Shown here: positions 50,692 to 60,036 of the stretch, piece by piece
How the letters are laid out: each line of letters starts with the position of its first letter
How positions within the stretch are numbered: position 1 is the stretch's first letter
Program-made: the position numbers and the translations under genes
The notes under the pieces: generated by a model
What the model was told of the DNA's origin: nothing
The model's input: the letters and a program-made list of their open reading frames with translations, nothing else
Database searches by the model: none
Assembly: GCF_000174415.1 (NCBI RefSeq)
Contig: NZ_ACJM01000004.1
Coordinates: 159,161-223,160, forward strand
Source of the DNA: Dethiobacter alkaliphilus AHT 1
Lineage (GTDB): Bacteria > Bacillota > Dethiobacteria > Dethiobacterales > Dethiobacteraceae
Direction: 5' to 3'
DNA: 64,000 nt

Positions 50692-52659
50692 TTACCAGGC
50701 GGCAGATGCCGGTGCACTGAACTTCTCAGCAGTTTCAGCATGGACTTTCAGCTTCCAGCTGCGATAGTCGAGAGCTTCCAACATCTTTGCGGCAGCTTTT
50801 GTGCCGTCAGTTTCCCACATGAAGTAGCCACCGTATACATCGTGGGCTACCTGCAGAGCGATACCGTTAACCAGGTCACTGCCGGTTACAGGCGGCACAA
50901 CACCGACGTGTACGGGCAGACCCATGGCAACGTTCCAGAGACCGATGGCAACGGCCTTTTCACTCATGGCTTCAGGCGCGCTGGCCACAAACGGAATCTT
51001 GGGAACATCAACGCCAAAGTCATTGGCAATGGCGGTTGCCAGGTTGGTGGCACGGGTGTTGTCCACGCAGGAACCCAGGTGGAAAATCAGCGGCAGGTCG
51101 CCTTCCAGCTTGCCGGCGTTGGCTTCGTTCAACCGCTTAATGAAGGCTTTCAGGCCGTCGCCTGCGTAGGTGTCTATAGCTGCTGGCGTCAACAGACCCA
51201 TCTTGGCGTAGGTACCGGCAGCACAACCGGTGGCAAGAAGAAGAACATCATTCTTTGCCAACTCTTTGGCGATGGTCATATGGTTTTCATCGTGTACGCC
51301 TTTTAAGTTGTTGCAACCGGCAAAGAGAGCTACGCCGCGCAGTTCGCCGGACTTAAGAGCGTCGGTGATAACTTTAATGGGTGCATCAGCATTGATGGCG
51401 CTAAACAGGTCGTACAGCGCCTCCACACTGAAACCGGCAACCACTTTATTCTTATCGGAGGGGATGCAGCACTCAACACCTTCCCGCTCCTTATAGCCAT
51501 CGATAGCGATGCTGATGGCATGCTTAGCCTGCTCCAATGCTTTTTCTTCACTGAAATCAATGTGATGAGCACCGGGAATTTTGGCGTTTTCAGATGTGGT
51601 GATTACACGGGTGTTGTAGCACTCGGCAACTGCCTGGACACCGGGCATAATGCACTGCACGTCAACAACCATGGCGTCAATGGCGCCGGTCATCATGGGC
51701 AGCTCCTGAGAAAGGAAGTTGGTCACCGGGGGAACACCCTGACGCATCAGCACTTCGTTACCTGTGCAGCAGATACCCATCAGCTGAATACCTTCGGCAC
51801 CGGCAGCTTTGGCGTCTGCTTCCATGTCGCGTGCTGCCTGTACGATCATTTCGGACAGCAGCGGGTTATGGCCGTGCACGGCGATATTTACTTTGTTAGG
51901 GTTAATAACGCCCATGTTGGCTTCGGTGAATACCGGAGTGGGAACACCGAAAAGTACGTCGGACATATCGGTACCGATATGCATACCGGTGTAGTCGGCC
52001 AGACCTGCTTCCAGAGCCTTAAAGATCAGGTTAACCGGGTCGGCATCCATACCCATGTGTGTCTGAGCAGTAGCACTGGCAATGGTTTCAAACACGCTGG
52101 TGGGCATAATGTTGTGAGACTTAAACTTCTCAACGCGACCAGGAGTCACAGTCTTTTCAATCCACTTCACACTGTCGCCGGACATACGCATATAGTCATC
52201 CATGCCCAGCTTAACAACGTCGGCCAGAATCTCCATGTCTTCACGGCCTTCGGTGGCAATTTCAAAGCGCTCAGCAATGGCCCGCAGTTTTTCGGGGCTC
52301 TTAATGCTGTAATCGGGAGCATGGCCATCCAAGAGAGCCTTTAAGGTTAACAGGATATGCTTGGAGTGATCGGAGTGGGCAGAAGCACCACCCAGGGCTG
52401 TACGAACCAGGTTACGAGCAACGATGGTGTAGGCTGTGGCTCCGCAGATACCCTTGGGCGCCTTGTTAGTAATGCGGCAGGGCCCCTGGATACAGATACG
52501 GCAGCAAACACCGGTATCACCAAATTTACACTGTGGCTGCTGGGCCACATAACGGTCATAGGCCGTATCACAAGGCAGTTCCTTAGACAGAACCTCTAAC
52601 ACGGCTGGGTCGATAGAACGATTACGATCGACTTGTTTCTTTTTTGTAACATCAGACAT
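50692..52659 (-). CDS. acsA: Carbon monoxide dehydrogenase, catalytic subunit
   Basis: Ni-Fe CODH that reduces CO2 to CO and passes it to ACS. The 655-residue protein has the cysteines of the B and D clusters (Cys44, Cys52, Cys53, Cys56, Cys61, Cys72) and the C-cluster ligands visible in GICCTGNEVL, VDVQCIMPGVQ, FAGCNNLKG, ATGCAAGTYAKMG and HLGSCVDNTRA. The active-site Lys lies in EAMSEKAVAIG. All key positions look intact. Next to acsB, so it is the CODH/ACS form. It follows cooC after about 80 bases. Confidence 0.96.
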   Translation of the reverse strand: MSDVTKKKQVDRNRSIDPAVLEVLSKELPCDTAYDRYVAQQPQCKFGDTGVCCRICIQGPCRITNKAPKGICGATAYTIVARNLVRTALGGASAHSDHSKHILLTLKALLDGHAPDYSIKSPEKLRAIAERFEIATEGREDMEILADVVKLGMDDYMRMSGDSVKWIEKTVTPGRVEKFKSHNIMPTSVFETIASATAQTHMGMDADPVNLIFKALEAGLADYTGMHIGTDMSDVLFGVPTPVFTEANMGVINPNKVNIAVHGHNPLLSEMIVQAARDMEADAKAAGAEGIQLMGICCTGNEVLMRQGVPPVTNFLSQELPMMTGAIDAMVVDVQCIMPGVQAVAECYNTRVITTSENAKIPGAHHIDFSEEKALEQAKHAISIAIDGYKEREGVECCIPSDKNKVVAGFSVEALYDLFSAINADAPIKVITDALKSGELRGVALFAGCNNLKGVHDENHMTIAKELAKNDVLLLATGCAAGTYAKMGLLTPAAIDTYAGDGLKAFIKRLNEANAGKLEGDLPLIFHLGSCVDNTRATNLATAIANDFGVDVPKIPFVASAPEAMSEKAVAIGLWNVAMGLPVHVGVVPPVTGSDLVNGIALQVAHDVYGGYFMWETDGTKAAAKMLEALDYRSWKLKVHAETAEKFSAPASAAW

Positions 52660-52738
52660 GCTTTCACTAACCTCCCTTAAAGAATTGGTGACAAGAAGTT
52701 TTCAGGCCTGCTGTTCAGGCCGGTGCGGATTATTCCCG

Positions 52739-53506
52739 CTAATCCTTCACCTCCCCCAGGATCTTCTCAACTATTTCGTCGATGCCGGGCATAACGCCGC
52801 TTCCCTCTAACAGCTTGCTCTCTTCCTCAATGGCATTTTCCAGCACCGCGTCATCGAAGGAAATCATCCCCAAAAGTTCATCTTCGGTAAACTGAGAGCG
52901 GACGAACTCTTTTTCCTTATCCGTCCTGACTTTATTAACAAGAATCTTAACCTGACGAATCCCCAGCTCCTTAGCCAGCTTTTGGACCACTTTGGCCGTA
53001 GCGGCTGAAACCCGGGTTGGTTCGGTAACGATAATAATCATATCTACACCGCGTGATGTTCCGCGGGTCAGATGCTCAATGCCGGCACTCATATCCATTA
53101 CAACCATGTCTTCCTTGTCCAACAGCAGGCTGCTGAGCACCGCATAAAGGAAAGAGTTCTCCTTGCAGTAGCAGGCGGTTCCACCCTGCTTGACGGAGCC
53201 CATACGCAAAAACTTAATTTTGTCCTGCTCCACCACAAAATCGTCAATCAGATCATCTACTTTGGGGTTAAGCGTGAAAAATGCGCCTTCGCCACCGGAG
53301 CGTTCATCCACAATGGCTTTCATCTCAATGATAGGGCGCAACTCAGCCAACTCATCCGCCGGCAGTCCCAATGTAGCACCTAAACTTACATCCGGATCGG
53401 CGTCTACGGCATACACTGTATAATCCCGGTTGGCCAGAGCACGAATCAGGTTTGCCGAAAACGTGGTCTTACCAACACCGCCTTTTCCGGAAACTGCGAT
53501 TTTCAC
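52739..53506 (-). CDS. cooC: CODH nickel-insertion ATPase CooC/AcsF
   Basis: P-loop ATPase that helps load nickel into CODH or ACS. About 255 residues with an N-terminal deviant Walker A motif GKGGVGKTT (about 7-15), VYAVDADPDVSLGATLG, a CYC motif in GGTACYCKENSFLYAVL (the family's Cys pair region), MVVMDMSAGIEHLTRG and IILVTEP-type text IIIVTEPTRVS. The start is GTG 53506 after GAGGAGGTGG; the longer frame upstream has no support. It is the first gene of the acs cluster, and upstream lies a 530-base gap with repeat copy 3. Confidence 0.94.
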   Translation of the reverse strand: MKIAVSGKGGVGKTTFSANLIRALANRDYTVYAVDADPDVSLGATLGLPADELAELRPIIEMKAIVDERSGGEGAFFTLNPKVDDLIDDFVVEQDKIKFLRMGSVKQGGTACYCKENSFLYAVLSSLLLDKEDMVVMDMSAGIEHLTRGTSRGVDMIIIVTEPTRVSAATAKVVQKLAKELGIRQVKILVNKVRTDKEKEFVRSQFTEDELLGMISFDDAVLENAIEEESKLLEGSGVMPGIDEIVEKILGEVKD

Positions 53507-53907
53507 TGCATCCACCTCCTCGAAGAGTATGCTGCTAAAATGAACACGGCAGAAAAGCAAAAGATTCTCCTGTTATATTTTTTGGAATCTTTGGCCTGTT
53601 TACAGTTATTCGACGACCACAAAAAAAATCCTTTTTTTTCGAAAAATTAGTTTGTTTGGGTTCGTTTGAAGGCATTAGTGATAAAAATAACCGCTTTCCT
53701 CTTTCCTGCGAAGATTTACGGCCTTGTTTGTGACAATTTTCCCTTTTGCTGAATTCCCCAACTTTACTGAAAGTTCTGCGCTTTACGACACCCTGAGCAC
53801 CGTGTTCCATTATGGCACACTTTTGTGACTAAATTGTGATACTTTTACATCCGCGCTGTGAATTTGCACAAGCTGCCCAATCCTTTTACTGGAAGAGATA
53901 TGATACA

Positions 53908-53980
53908 AGAAAGGCGCGCTTTTTAGTACTGCTCACATTAGCAGCTTCGCTATCTGCGAAGCGTTATAACCTGGCAGTAC
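53908..53980 (-). repeat. Structured intergenic repeat, copy 3
   Basis: Core at 53926-53980: outer stem GTACTGC/GCAGTAC, inner stem GCTTCGC/GCGAAGC, loop TATCT, interior word GCGAAGCGTTATAA. The flank AGAAAGGCGCGCT (53908-53920) matches copy 2. It ends eight bases from the clpC terminator stem. Same orientation as copies 1 and 2. Confidence 0.8.
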
Positions 53981-53987
53981 AAAAAAT

Positions 53988-54013
53988 GTGCCCATCACCA
54001 TAGTGATGAGCAC
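53988..54013 (-). terminator. Terminator of the ctsR-clpC operon
   Basis: GTGCTCATCAC/GTGATGGGCAC stem with a 4-base loop, followed on the minus strand by ATTTTTT, 25 bases after the clpC stop. Confidence 0.88.
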
Positions 54014-54038
54014 TTAACCATTTTTAGAACTATTTTTT

Positions 54039-56495
54039 TTATTCCTTACCCCGTGAGCCTACCGCTTCCGCCTTCCGAAAGACCAAGCCATCATCCTGCA
54101 CATTTACCTGGATAGTATCGTTATGGGTAAAATCTCCCCGCAGCATTTTCTCCGAGACTTCATCTTCTATGCGCTTCTGCAGCACACGACGCAGCGGCCG
54201 GGCCCCGTAAGTGGGGTCATACCCTTCCTTGGCCAGAAACGCCTTTGCTTCAGGACTAACCTCCAGCCGGATTTCATAATCTCCCAGGCGGCGGGCCAAC
54301 TCGTCTAACATAAGCTCCACAATTTCTGTGAGGTGCTCCTCCTCTAACGGATGGAAAACAATCACTTCATCAATCCGGTTGAGGAATTCAGGACGGAAGG
54401 TGCGCTTCAGCTCATCCATAACCTTCCCTTTCATATCCTCATACGTCTTCTCGCGGTCTGCAGCTCTAAAGCCCATGGTGGCCTGCTTTTTCAACTCACC
54501 GGCCCCCACATTGGAGGTCATAATAATCACGGTGTTGCGAAAATCCACAGCACGACCCTTACCGTCGGTAAGGCGGCCATCCTCCAGAACCTGCAGCAGC
54601 ACATTAAATACTTCCGGATGAGCCTTTTCAATCTCATCAAACAGAATGACGGAATAGGGTTTACGGCGCACCTTCTCGGTCAGCTGTCCGCCATCATCAT
54701 ATCCCACATACCCCGGAGGAGAACCCACCAGACGGGCGGTGGTATGCTTCTCCATGTATTCGGACATGTCTAAGCGGATCATGGCATCCTCGTCACCAAA
54801 GAGGCTCTCCGCCAAAGCACGGGCCAGTTCGGTCTTACCCACGCCGGTGGGGCCCAGGAAAATAAAGGAGCCAATGGGGCGCTTGGGGTCTTTTAAGCCG
54901 GCTCTGGCGCGACGGATGGCGCGGGAAATTGCCTTAACCGCTTCATCCTGGCCGATAACGCGCTTGTGCAGAATTGATTCCATGTTCAAGAGGCGCTCTG
55001 TCTCCTCAGCAGCCAGGCGCTTCACCGGAATTCCTGTCCAGGCGGAAACAATCTGGGCAATATCTTCCGACACCACTGACTGTGTATCGGTGGATTTGCG
55101 CTGCTCCCATTCTTTTTTCAGGCTTTGCAATTCTTCCTTTAACTGCTGCTCCTTATCCCGCAGCTGAGCTGCCACTTCAAACTCCTGGCCGCGCACAGCG
55201 GACTCTTTTTCATTGCGCAGCGTATCCAGGCGCCCTTCCATCTCTTTTAAATCGGGCGGAGCGGTATAGGCTTTCATCCGCACCCGCGACGCAGCTTCAT
55301 CAATTAAATCAATGGCCTTATCCGGCAGGAACCGGTCCGTAATATAGCGGTCCGCCAGCTGCACCGCAGAATTAAGCGCTTCGTCGGTAATCTTTACCCG
55401 GTGATGGGCTTCATACCGGTCACGCAGGCCCTTTAAAATCTCCAGCGATTCTTCCTTACTGGGCTCACCTACGGTAATGGGCTGGAAGCGCCGCTCCAGG
55501 GCGGGGTCGCGCTCAATATGCTTGCGGTATTCGTCCAAGGTGGTGGCTCCAATGGCCTGCAGCTCGCCCCGGGCCAACGCCGGTTTAAGGATGTTGGACG
55601 CATCAATGGCCCCTTCTGCCGCTCCGGCGCCAATTAGGGTATGCAGCTCATCAATAAAGACAATCACATTGCCGGCGGCGTGCAATTCTTCCATCAGCTT
55701 ACGCAGCCGCTCTTCAAATTCACCGCGGTACTTTGTGCCGGCAACCACCGCAGCCAACTCCAGAGTGGCTACTCTTTTATCCCTTAAGTTCTCCGGCACT
55801 TTTCCTTCGATAATCCGCTGGGCCAGACCTTCGGCAATGGCGGTTTTACCCACTCCGGGCTCACCAATCAGGCACGGATTGTTTTTTGTCCGCCGGGAAA
55901 GGACCTGAATAACACGCTCTATTTCAATGTCACGGCCAATCACCGGATCCAGCTTGTTATCTTTCGCCAATTTGGTCAGGTCACGGCCAAACTGATCTAC
56001 GGTGGGCGTGGAAGAAGGGGCCTTGCCGGGCTCTTCCGGCAGCGGCTCATCCTCATCACCCAACAGTGCCAGCACCGACTTGCGGGCCCGTGTTAAATCC
56101 ACACCCATATTGGTGAGAACCTGGGCGGCAATCCCCTCGCCCTCGCGAATCAGGCCCAAAAGCAAATGCTCGGTGCCCACATAGTTATGACCCAGGTTTT
56201 GGCCTTCCTCAATGGCCAACTCAATCACCTTTTTGGCCCGCGGCGTATAATTTACGCCCTGGGGTAAAGACCGCTGGTCCCCCTTGCCGATTAACTTTTC
56301 AATTTCGGAGCGGACACTGTCCAACTGCATACCCAGGGACAGAAGGACTTTGGCTGCAATCCCCTCACCTTCACGAACCAGGCCCATTAAAATATGTTCT
56401 GTGCCCACAAAACTATGATTAAAGCGTTTTGCTTCATCTTGGGCCAGGACCAGAACCTTTTGCGCTCTCTCCGTAAATCTGCCAAACATAAACAC
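54039..56495 (-). CDS. clpC: ATP-dependent Clp protease ATP-binding subunit ClpC
   Basis: Class III stress AAA+ unfoldase that feeds ClpP and works with McsB-marked substrates. The 818-residue protein has the double Clp N-domain ([16 protein letters not shown]), two AAA modules with Walker [10 protein letters not shown] and GPTGVGKTE, a UVR-like middle region (about 420-450) and the C-terminal D2 domain. Length is normal. The start is GTG 56495 (five bases after GGAGGGA) or ATG 56489. It follows mcsB. In most Firmicutes radA and disA come next; here they are 52 kb downstream. Confidence 0.97.
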   Translation of the reverse strand: MFMFGRFTERAQKVLVLAQDEAKRFNHSFVGTEHILMGLVREGEGIAAKVLLSLGMQLDSVRSEIEKLIGKGDQRSLPQGVNYTPRAKKVIELAIEEGQNLGHNYVGTEHLLLGLIREGEGIAAQVLTNMGVDLTRARKSVLALLGDEDEPLPEEPGKAPSSTPTVDQFGRDLTKLAKDNKLDPVIGRDIEIERVIQVLSRRTKNNPCLIGEPGVGKTAIAEGLAQRIIEGKVPENLRDKRVATLELAAVVAGTKYRGEFEERLRKLMEELHAAGNVIVFIDELHTLIGAGAAEGAIDASNILKPALARGELQAIGATTLDEYRKHIERDPALERRFQPITVGEPSKEESLEILKGLRDRYEAHHRVKITDEALNSAVQLADRYITDRFLPDKAIDLIDEAASRVRMKAYTAPPDLKEMEGRLDTLRNEKESAVRGQEFEVAAQLRDKEQQLKEELQSLKKEWEQRKSTDTQSVVSEDIAQIVSAWTGIPVKRLAAEETERLLNMESILHKRVIGQDEAVKAISRAIRRARAGLKDPKRPIGSFIFLGPTGVGKTELARALAESLFGDEDAMIRLDMSEYMEKHTTARLVGSPPGYVGYDDGGQLTEKVRRKPYSVILFDEIEKAHPEVFNVLLQVLEDGRLTDGKGRAVDFRNTVIIMTSNVGAGELKKQATMGFRAADREKTYEDMKGKVMDELKRTFRPEFLNRIDEVIVFHPLEEEHLTEIVELMLDELARRLGDYEIRLEVSPEAKAFLAKEGYDPTYGARPLRRVLQKRIEDEVSEKMLRGDFTHNDTIQVNVQDDGLVFRKAEAVGSRGKE

Positions 56496-56518
56496 AACAC
56501 TCCCTCCTACTCCTGTTA

Positions 56519-57583
56519 TTATTGATAATGCGACTCCAACCGCTTGCGAATCAACCCAGCCCTCTCCCTGTTACGGTCAAGGCTGTCCAGCTCCCTGCCC
56601 GCCTCCATCTGCAGACAGGCAGGGCGCAACAACACCATTAACTCTTTTAGAATATTACCGGAAACCTCTTCAATCAGACCCAGGTCAATTCCCAAACGCA
56701 CATCAGACAATAGCTGCATAGCTTCCTGTGATGACATGAGGCGCGCGTGGCTCAAAACCCCAAAGGCCCGGTTTACACGGTCGGCTATTCTGTCCCTTCC
56801 TTCATTAAGAAGTATCTGCCTGGCCTGGGCCTCCTGCTCCACAATCTGTCGTGATACACCGTACAGGTTTCTGACAATCTCATCTTCACTTTGGCCCAGG
56901 GTAATTTGGTTGGAAATCTGCACCAAATTGCCCACCACCTCGGAGCCCTCGCCGTACAGGCCACGCACAGCCAGGCCCACCTGGGCTATGGCCGACAGCA
57001 CCCGATTAATTTGCTTTGTTAATACCAGGGCAGGAAGGTGAACCATTACCGAAGCGCGCAGGCCTGTGCCTACGTTGGTGGGACAGGCCGTCAGATACCC
57101 CCACTGTTCATCATAGGCATAAGCCAGTTTTTCTTCCAGCAAATCATCGTAACGATTTGCCTCCGCAAGCCCCTGCTCCAACTGCAACCCGGGAAGCAGA
57201 CACTGAATGCGCAGATGATCCTCCTCATTAACCATTACACTTACAGCCTCATCGGAGCGCAACAGCACTGCTGAATTATGAGGCTCTTTAATTAAAAGCG
57301 GACTGATCAGGTGCTTTTCCACCAACACCTGACGCTCCAGGGGAGGAATGTTTTTAATAGGGAAAAACCGCATTTCCCCCATTTCATCCTGCAGTTCACT
57401 GCTGGTCTGGCGAATCTGCCGGGTAACATCATCAGCCTGACTGTCTGAGGCCAGGTACGGAAAAGGCACTTCGCGAATGTTTCTGGCCAACCTCACACGG
57501 CTGCTAAGCACAATTTCTCCGTCCGGCCCCGTAGCGTTCATCCATTTACTGCAACCGGGCTGCCCTTTGCTTTCCTCAGGCAT
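56519..57583 (-). CDS. mcsB: Protein-arginine kinase McsB
   Basis: Phosphorylates arginines on proteins, marking them for ClpCP and releasing CtsR. The 354-residue protein is a phosphagen-kinase-like enzyme with [18 protein letters not shown], the segment [21 protein letters not shown] containing the reactive Cys, and a C-terminal region [19 protein letters not shown]. It starts at ATG 57583 after GGAGGTG and overlaps the mcsA stop by 8 bases; a longer frame upstream is a shadow of mcsA. Confidence 0.96.
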   Translation of the reverse strand: MPEESKGQPGCSKWMNATGPDGEIVLSSRVRLARNIREVPFPYLASDSQADDVTRQIRQTSSELQDEMGEMRFFPIKNIPPLERQVLVEKHLISPLLIKEPHNSAVLLRSDEAVSVMVNEEDHLRIQCLLPGLQLEQGLAEANRYDDLLEEKLAYAYDEQWGYLTACPTNVGTGLRASVMVHLPALVLTKQINRVLSAIAQVGLAVRGLYGEGSEVVGNLVQISNQITLGQSEDEIVRNLYGVSRQIVEQEAQARQILLNEGRDRIADRVNRAFGVLSHARLMSSQEAMQLLSDVRLGIDLGLIEEVSGNILKELMVLLRPACLQMEAGRELDSLDRNRERAGLIRKRLESHYQ

Positions 57584-58109
57584 TAGGTTCACCTCCACCC
57601 TCAATTTCGGTCTCCATGCGACGGATTTGGTCGCGCACTTCCGCCGCCTTCTCAAACTCCTCCCTGGCCACCAGCGCCTGCAGTTCGGCGCGCATTTCTT
57701 CAATACTGCGACGCAGCTTCACCACACCACCGGCCTTGGTGGGAACCTTTCCCACATGTTGGGTAGAACCGTGAATGCGGCGCATCAAAGGCAGCAAACG
57801 TTCCCCAAAGGTGGGATAGCACCTACTGCAGCCAAAGCGGCCAATCTGACCAAACTGCGCGTATGTGAGCCCGCAGTTTTCGCACTGCACCTTGGTGGAA
57901 TAACCTATTACCTGCCCAGACGGCTGTGCGTCCATGTTCATCAGGCCGGTAAGCAAATTATGAATGGAAAACGGCGGATGACCATCAAAATGAAAATCAC
58001 CTTTCTCCTGCGCACACTGCTCACAGAGATGCTGCACACTTTGTTCATCATCCACGATTTGTGTTAAGTGAACCGTTGCCGGCTTCTTCTGACATTCCTG
58101 GCAAAGCAT
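57576..58109 (-). CDS. mcsA: McsA, activator of McsB
   Basis: Zinc-binding cofactor of McsB. The 177-residue protein has CxxC pairs (MLCQECQKKPAT, LCEQCAQEKG, CENCGLTY, GCSRCYPTFG) and a C-terminal UVR motif (LRRSIEEMRAELQALVAREEFEKAA). Normal size and place, between ctsR and mcsB. Ribosome site AGGAGG before ATG 58109. Confidence 0.95.
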   Translation of the reverse strand: MLCQECQKKPATVHLTQIVDDEQSVQHLCEQCAQEKGDFHFDGHPPFSIHNLLTGLMNMDAQPSGQVIGYSTKVQCENCGLTYAQFGQIGRFGCSRCYPTFGERLLPLMRRIHGSTQHVGKVPTKAGGVVKLRRSIEEMRAELQALVAREEFEKAAEVRDQIRRMETEIEGGGEPNA

Positions 58110-58125
58110 ACCTTACCGCCTCCTG

Positions 58126-58590
58126 TTAAGATTCACGCAATAAAACTTCCAGCATTCTTGTTAGCATCAGCGTGCGCAAGCTCTGAAACAGCTCACCATC
58201 ACCCCGGTCGTGCACGGTAACAGCCTTCATTAACAAACCCTCCCGACGGGTCACCAAGCGGGCTTCCATTAAGCGGCTGATAAAGTCATCTGCATCCTGG
58301 GCGGAAAAGCTCTCACCGGGCATCTCCCGTAGAATTTCCAACAGACGGGATACTTTGGCCCTGTCCAAATCAATGCGCCGGATTTGCAGATACCCTCCTC
58401 CGCCACGTCGGCTTTCCACCACAAAACCCCGCTCCGAGGTAAACCGGGTAGAGAGAACATAATTTATTTGTGAAGGTACACACTGAAATCGCGCGGCAAG
58501 CTCTTTTCTCTGAATAATAATAGCGGCGTTGGGGCTTGCATCCAACAAACGCTTTAAGTAACTTTCAATATTATTGGCCAGATTACTCAT
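58126..58590 (-). CDS. ctsR: Class III stress repressor CtsR
   Basis: Winged-helix repressor of clp genes, inactivated by heat and McsAB. About 154 residues: SNLANNIESYLKRLLD at the start, the DNA-binding region ARFQCVPSQINYVLSTRFT, and the beta-wing ESRRGGGGYLQIRRI with the heat-sensing Gly-rich loop. The start is ATG 58590 after GGGTGAG. A good CtsR box lies just upstream (58604-58620), so the operon is autoregulated. Confidence 0.96.
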   Translation of the reverse strand: MSNLANNIESYLKRLLDASPNAAIIIQRKELAARFQCVPSQINYVLSTRFTSERGFVVESRRGGGGYLQIRRIDLDRAKVSRLLEILREMPGESFSAQDADDFISRLMEARLVTRREGLLMKAVTVHDRGDGELFQSLRTLMLTRMLEVLLRES

Positions 58591-58603
58591 GACGCTCACC
58601 CAC

Positions 58604-58620
58604 TTTGACCTTCTCTGACT
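58604..58620 (-). promoter_or_regulatory. CtsR operator
   Basis: On the minus strand AGTCAGA-GAA-GGTCAAA: the tandem heptad RGTCAAA-NAN-RGTCAAA with one mismatch, placed between the -10 box and the ctsR ribosome site. Confidence 0.88.
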
Positions 58621-58628
58621 ATAAGTCA

Positions 58629-58657
58629 ATTATAGCTCTACATGGCAACTTATTCAA
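58629..58657 (-). promoter_or_regulatory. Sigma-A promoter of the ctsR operon
   Basis: Minus strand TTGAAT (58652-58657), 17-base spacer, TATAAT (58629-58634). Confidence 0.82.
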
Positions 58658-58750
58658 TATTTTATTTTTACCCTGGCCATATCTCACTGACCATTTCCGA
58701 CCAATATACTTATTTTGCTCAACCTTGCTTAAATTTTTACATTAAAATAA

Positions 58751-58785
58751 AAAACTTGCCTTAACAATTCCTTAAAGCAAGTTTT
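58751..58785 (-). terminator. Second terminator downstream of the MgtC-like gene
   Basis: AAAACTTGC/GCAAGTTTT stem with a 17-base loop, followed on the minus strand by TTATTTTAAT. It backs up the hairpin at 58841. Confidence 0.55.
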
Positions 58786-58840
58786 AGTACTGTTTTTAAA
58801 ACTGCAAGGCATACCTAGGATTTCCAACAGAGCAGAAAAA

Positions 58841-58863
58841 AATAACGCGCAGCGCACGTTATT
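58841..58863 (-). terminator. Terminator of the MgtC-like gene
   Basis: AATAACG/CGTTATT stem with a GCGC inner stem, followed on the minus strand by TTTTTTCTGC, just past the stop at 58874. Confidence 0.8.
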
Positions 58864-58873
58864 TTTACTTACT

Positions 58874-59602
58874 TTATTTCTTATAATCCTGCGGCAGGGC
58901 ACAGACACCGGGATCTTCCCCTTCCCAGGAAACCTCCAGCATACCGGGAACACGTAACAATTGCTCCATCAGCCGTTGGGAATTAAACCCCACGGGGATG
59001 TTAACGGTAAGCTCAATGGCCACCGTATCTGCTTTGTAAGCCTCCATAAAATTGGATTCCGTCAGGCTCACATTGGTAATTCCCACCCCATGGTCCCCCA
59101 AAACGGTACCAATCCTGCCCAATAGCCCCGGCTGATCAACGGCCCGTACCCACAGCGATTTGTTGCAGCGGCCCCTGGCCACCAATTCTTCAACACGGGT
59201 CAGGGAAAACAGACTTAAAAGCACCAGGCCTGTGGCGGTGGCGGCGGCCATATAAAGACCGATTCCCGTTGCCAGGCCCACTGCGGCTACTACCCAGATG
59301 CTGGCGGCGGTGGTTAAGCCGCGGACGGCACTGCCCTGGCGCATAATGGTTCCCGCGCCCAAAAAACCAATGCCGCTGACCACCTGGGCGGCAATTCTGC
59401 CCTGGTCACCCACCGGGCCAAGCCTGCCGTCAAAGCCGGCAACAGAGACAATCATCACCAATGCCGAACCCAGGCAAACTAAAATATGTGTGCGCAAACC
59501 GGCGGGTCTGTTATGGCGCTCGCGTTCATATCCCACCAGGCCGCCCAAAACACCGGCCAATACCAATCTTAATACAATTTCCCATTCAGCCAGGCCCGGC
59601 AT
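58874..59602 (-). CDS. MgtC/SapB-family membrane protein
   Basis: A 242-residue membrane protein: four or five N-terminal membrane segments with the family signature VGYERERHNRPAGLRTHILVC-like text (VGYERE, GLRTH) and GIGFLGAGTIMRQGSAVRGLTTAASIW, then a C-terminal ACT-like cytoplasmic domain (about 155-235). MgtC proteins affect magnesium and phosphate balance and ATP synthase in pathogens; in environmental Firmicutes the role is unclear. No magnesium riboswitch was recognised upstream. ATG 59602 after AGAGGTG. Confidence 0.9.
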   Translation of the reverse strand: MPGLAEWEIVLRLVLAGVLGGLVGYERERHNRPAGLRTHILVCLGSALVMIVSVAGFDGRLGPVGDQGRIAAQVVSGIGFLGAGTIMRQGSAVRGLTTAASIWVVAAVGLATGIGLYMAAATATGLVLLSLFSLTRVEELVARGRCNKSLWVRAVDQPGLLGRIGTVLGDHGVGITNVSLTESNFMEAYKADTVAIELTVNIPVGFNSQRLMEQLLRVPGMLEVSWEGEDPGVCALPQDYKK

Positions 59603-59781
59603 AATTACACCTCTCTTTTTGCTAAAAAAAATAATACTTATTATATGCTATTGTATTTACTCCGGTACAATACGTCAATGAGAAACGGAATATTACGGAA
59701 AAGACTAAGATTTGTTCCAGCATGAATGATGTTTTTCCGGCAAAAACTATGAACAGACTAAAAAAAGGTGGTGAAACAAAA

Positions 59782-59955
59782 GTGTCTTGTAATAACAAGA
59801 AAAATAAAAAGCTCAGCAAAAAAGAACTGAAGAACTGCAGAGCAAACCAAAACTGTAACGCTTCCGATGTTACAGACAGCGTGGAATTTGCTGATGAACC
59901 CTTTGCTGATGTGAGCAAGAAGAAATGTGCCCGTGATAAACGCAACAAAAAATAA
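59782..59955 (+). CDS. Small Lys/Asn/Cys-rich protein, unknown
   Basis: The only likely plus-strand gene. Frame of 57 residues from GTG 59782, preceded by AAAGGTGGTG; an in-frame ATG at 59749 is an alternative. The peptide is highly charged and has four Cys (SCNN, NCRANQNC, KKCARD), no membrane segment and no signal peptide. It could bind metal or nucleic acid; no family is recognised. It is transcribed away from the MgtC-like gene and toward the M24 peptidase gene, and a strong hairpin (59970-59999) follows it directly, which supports its being a real gene. Confidence 0.55.
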   Translation: MSCNNKKNKKLSKKELKNCRANQNCNASDVTDSVEFADEPFADVSKKKCARDKRNKK

Positions 59956-59969
59956 CTGTTAACCATTGC

Positions 59970-59999
59970 AGAAGCGGAACGCAAGAGCGTTCCGCTTCT
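59970..59999. terminator. Shared terminator hairpin between convergent genes
   Basis: Perfect 12-bp stem AGAAGCGGAACG/CGTTCCGCTTCT with a 6-base loop, placed between the plus-strand small gene and the end of the minus-strand peptidase gene. U-tracts are poor on both sides. Confidence 0.7.
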
Positions 60000-60036
60000 A
60001 CTATATATACCGGAAATTATAACGCCTGGTGTCTTT

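Larger units (their letters stand above)
53507..54038. other. Gap between clpC and cooC
   Basis: About 530 bases without a credible gene. From the right: the clpC terminator (53988-54013), repeat copy 3 (53908-53980), two TTGTGA words in direct repeat at about 53824-53840, a further TTTGTGACAA at about 53727, and an AT-rich leader up to cooC. No promoter with both boxes was assigned for cooC. Confidence 0.6.

Noticed and set aside
53535..53810. Minus-strand frame of 91 codons upstream of cooC
   Set aside because: Lys/Ser/Phe-rich translation of an AT-rich gap, with no ribosome site and no family likeness.
53820..53845. Direct TTGTGA words between clpC and cooC as a Crp/Fnr operator
   Set aside because: They are direct, not inverted, repeats and lie over 300 bases from cooC with no promoter assigned; such words are common in AT-rich DNA.
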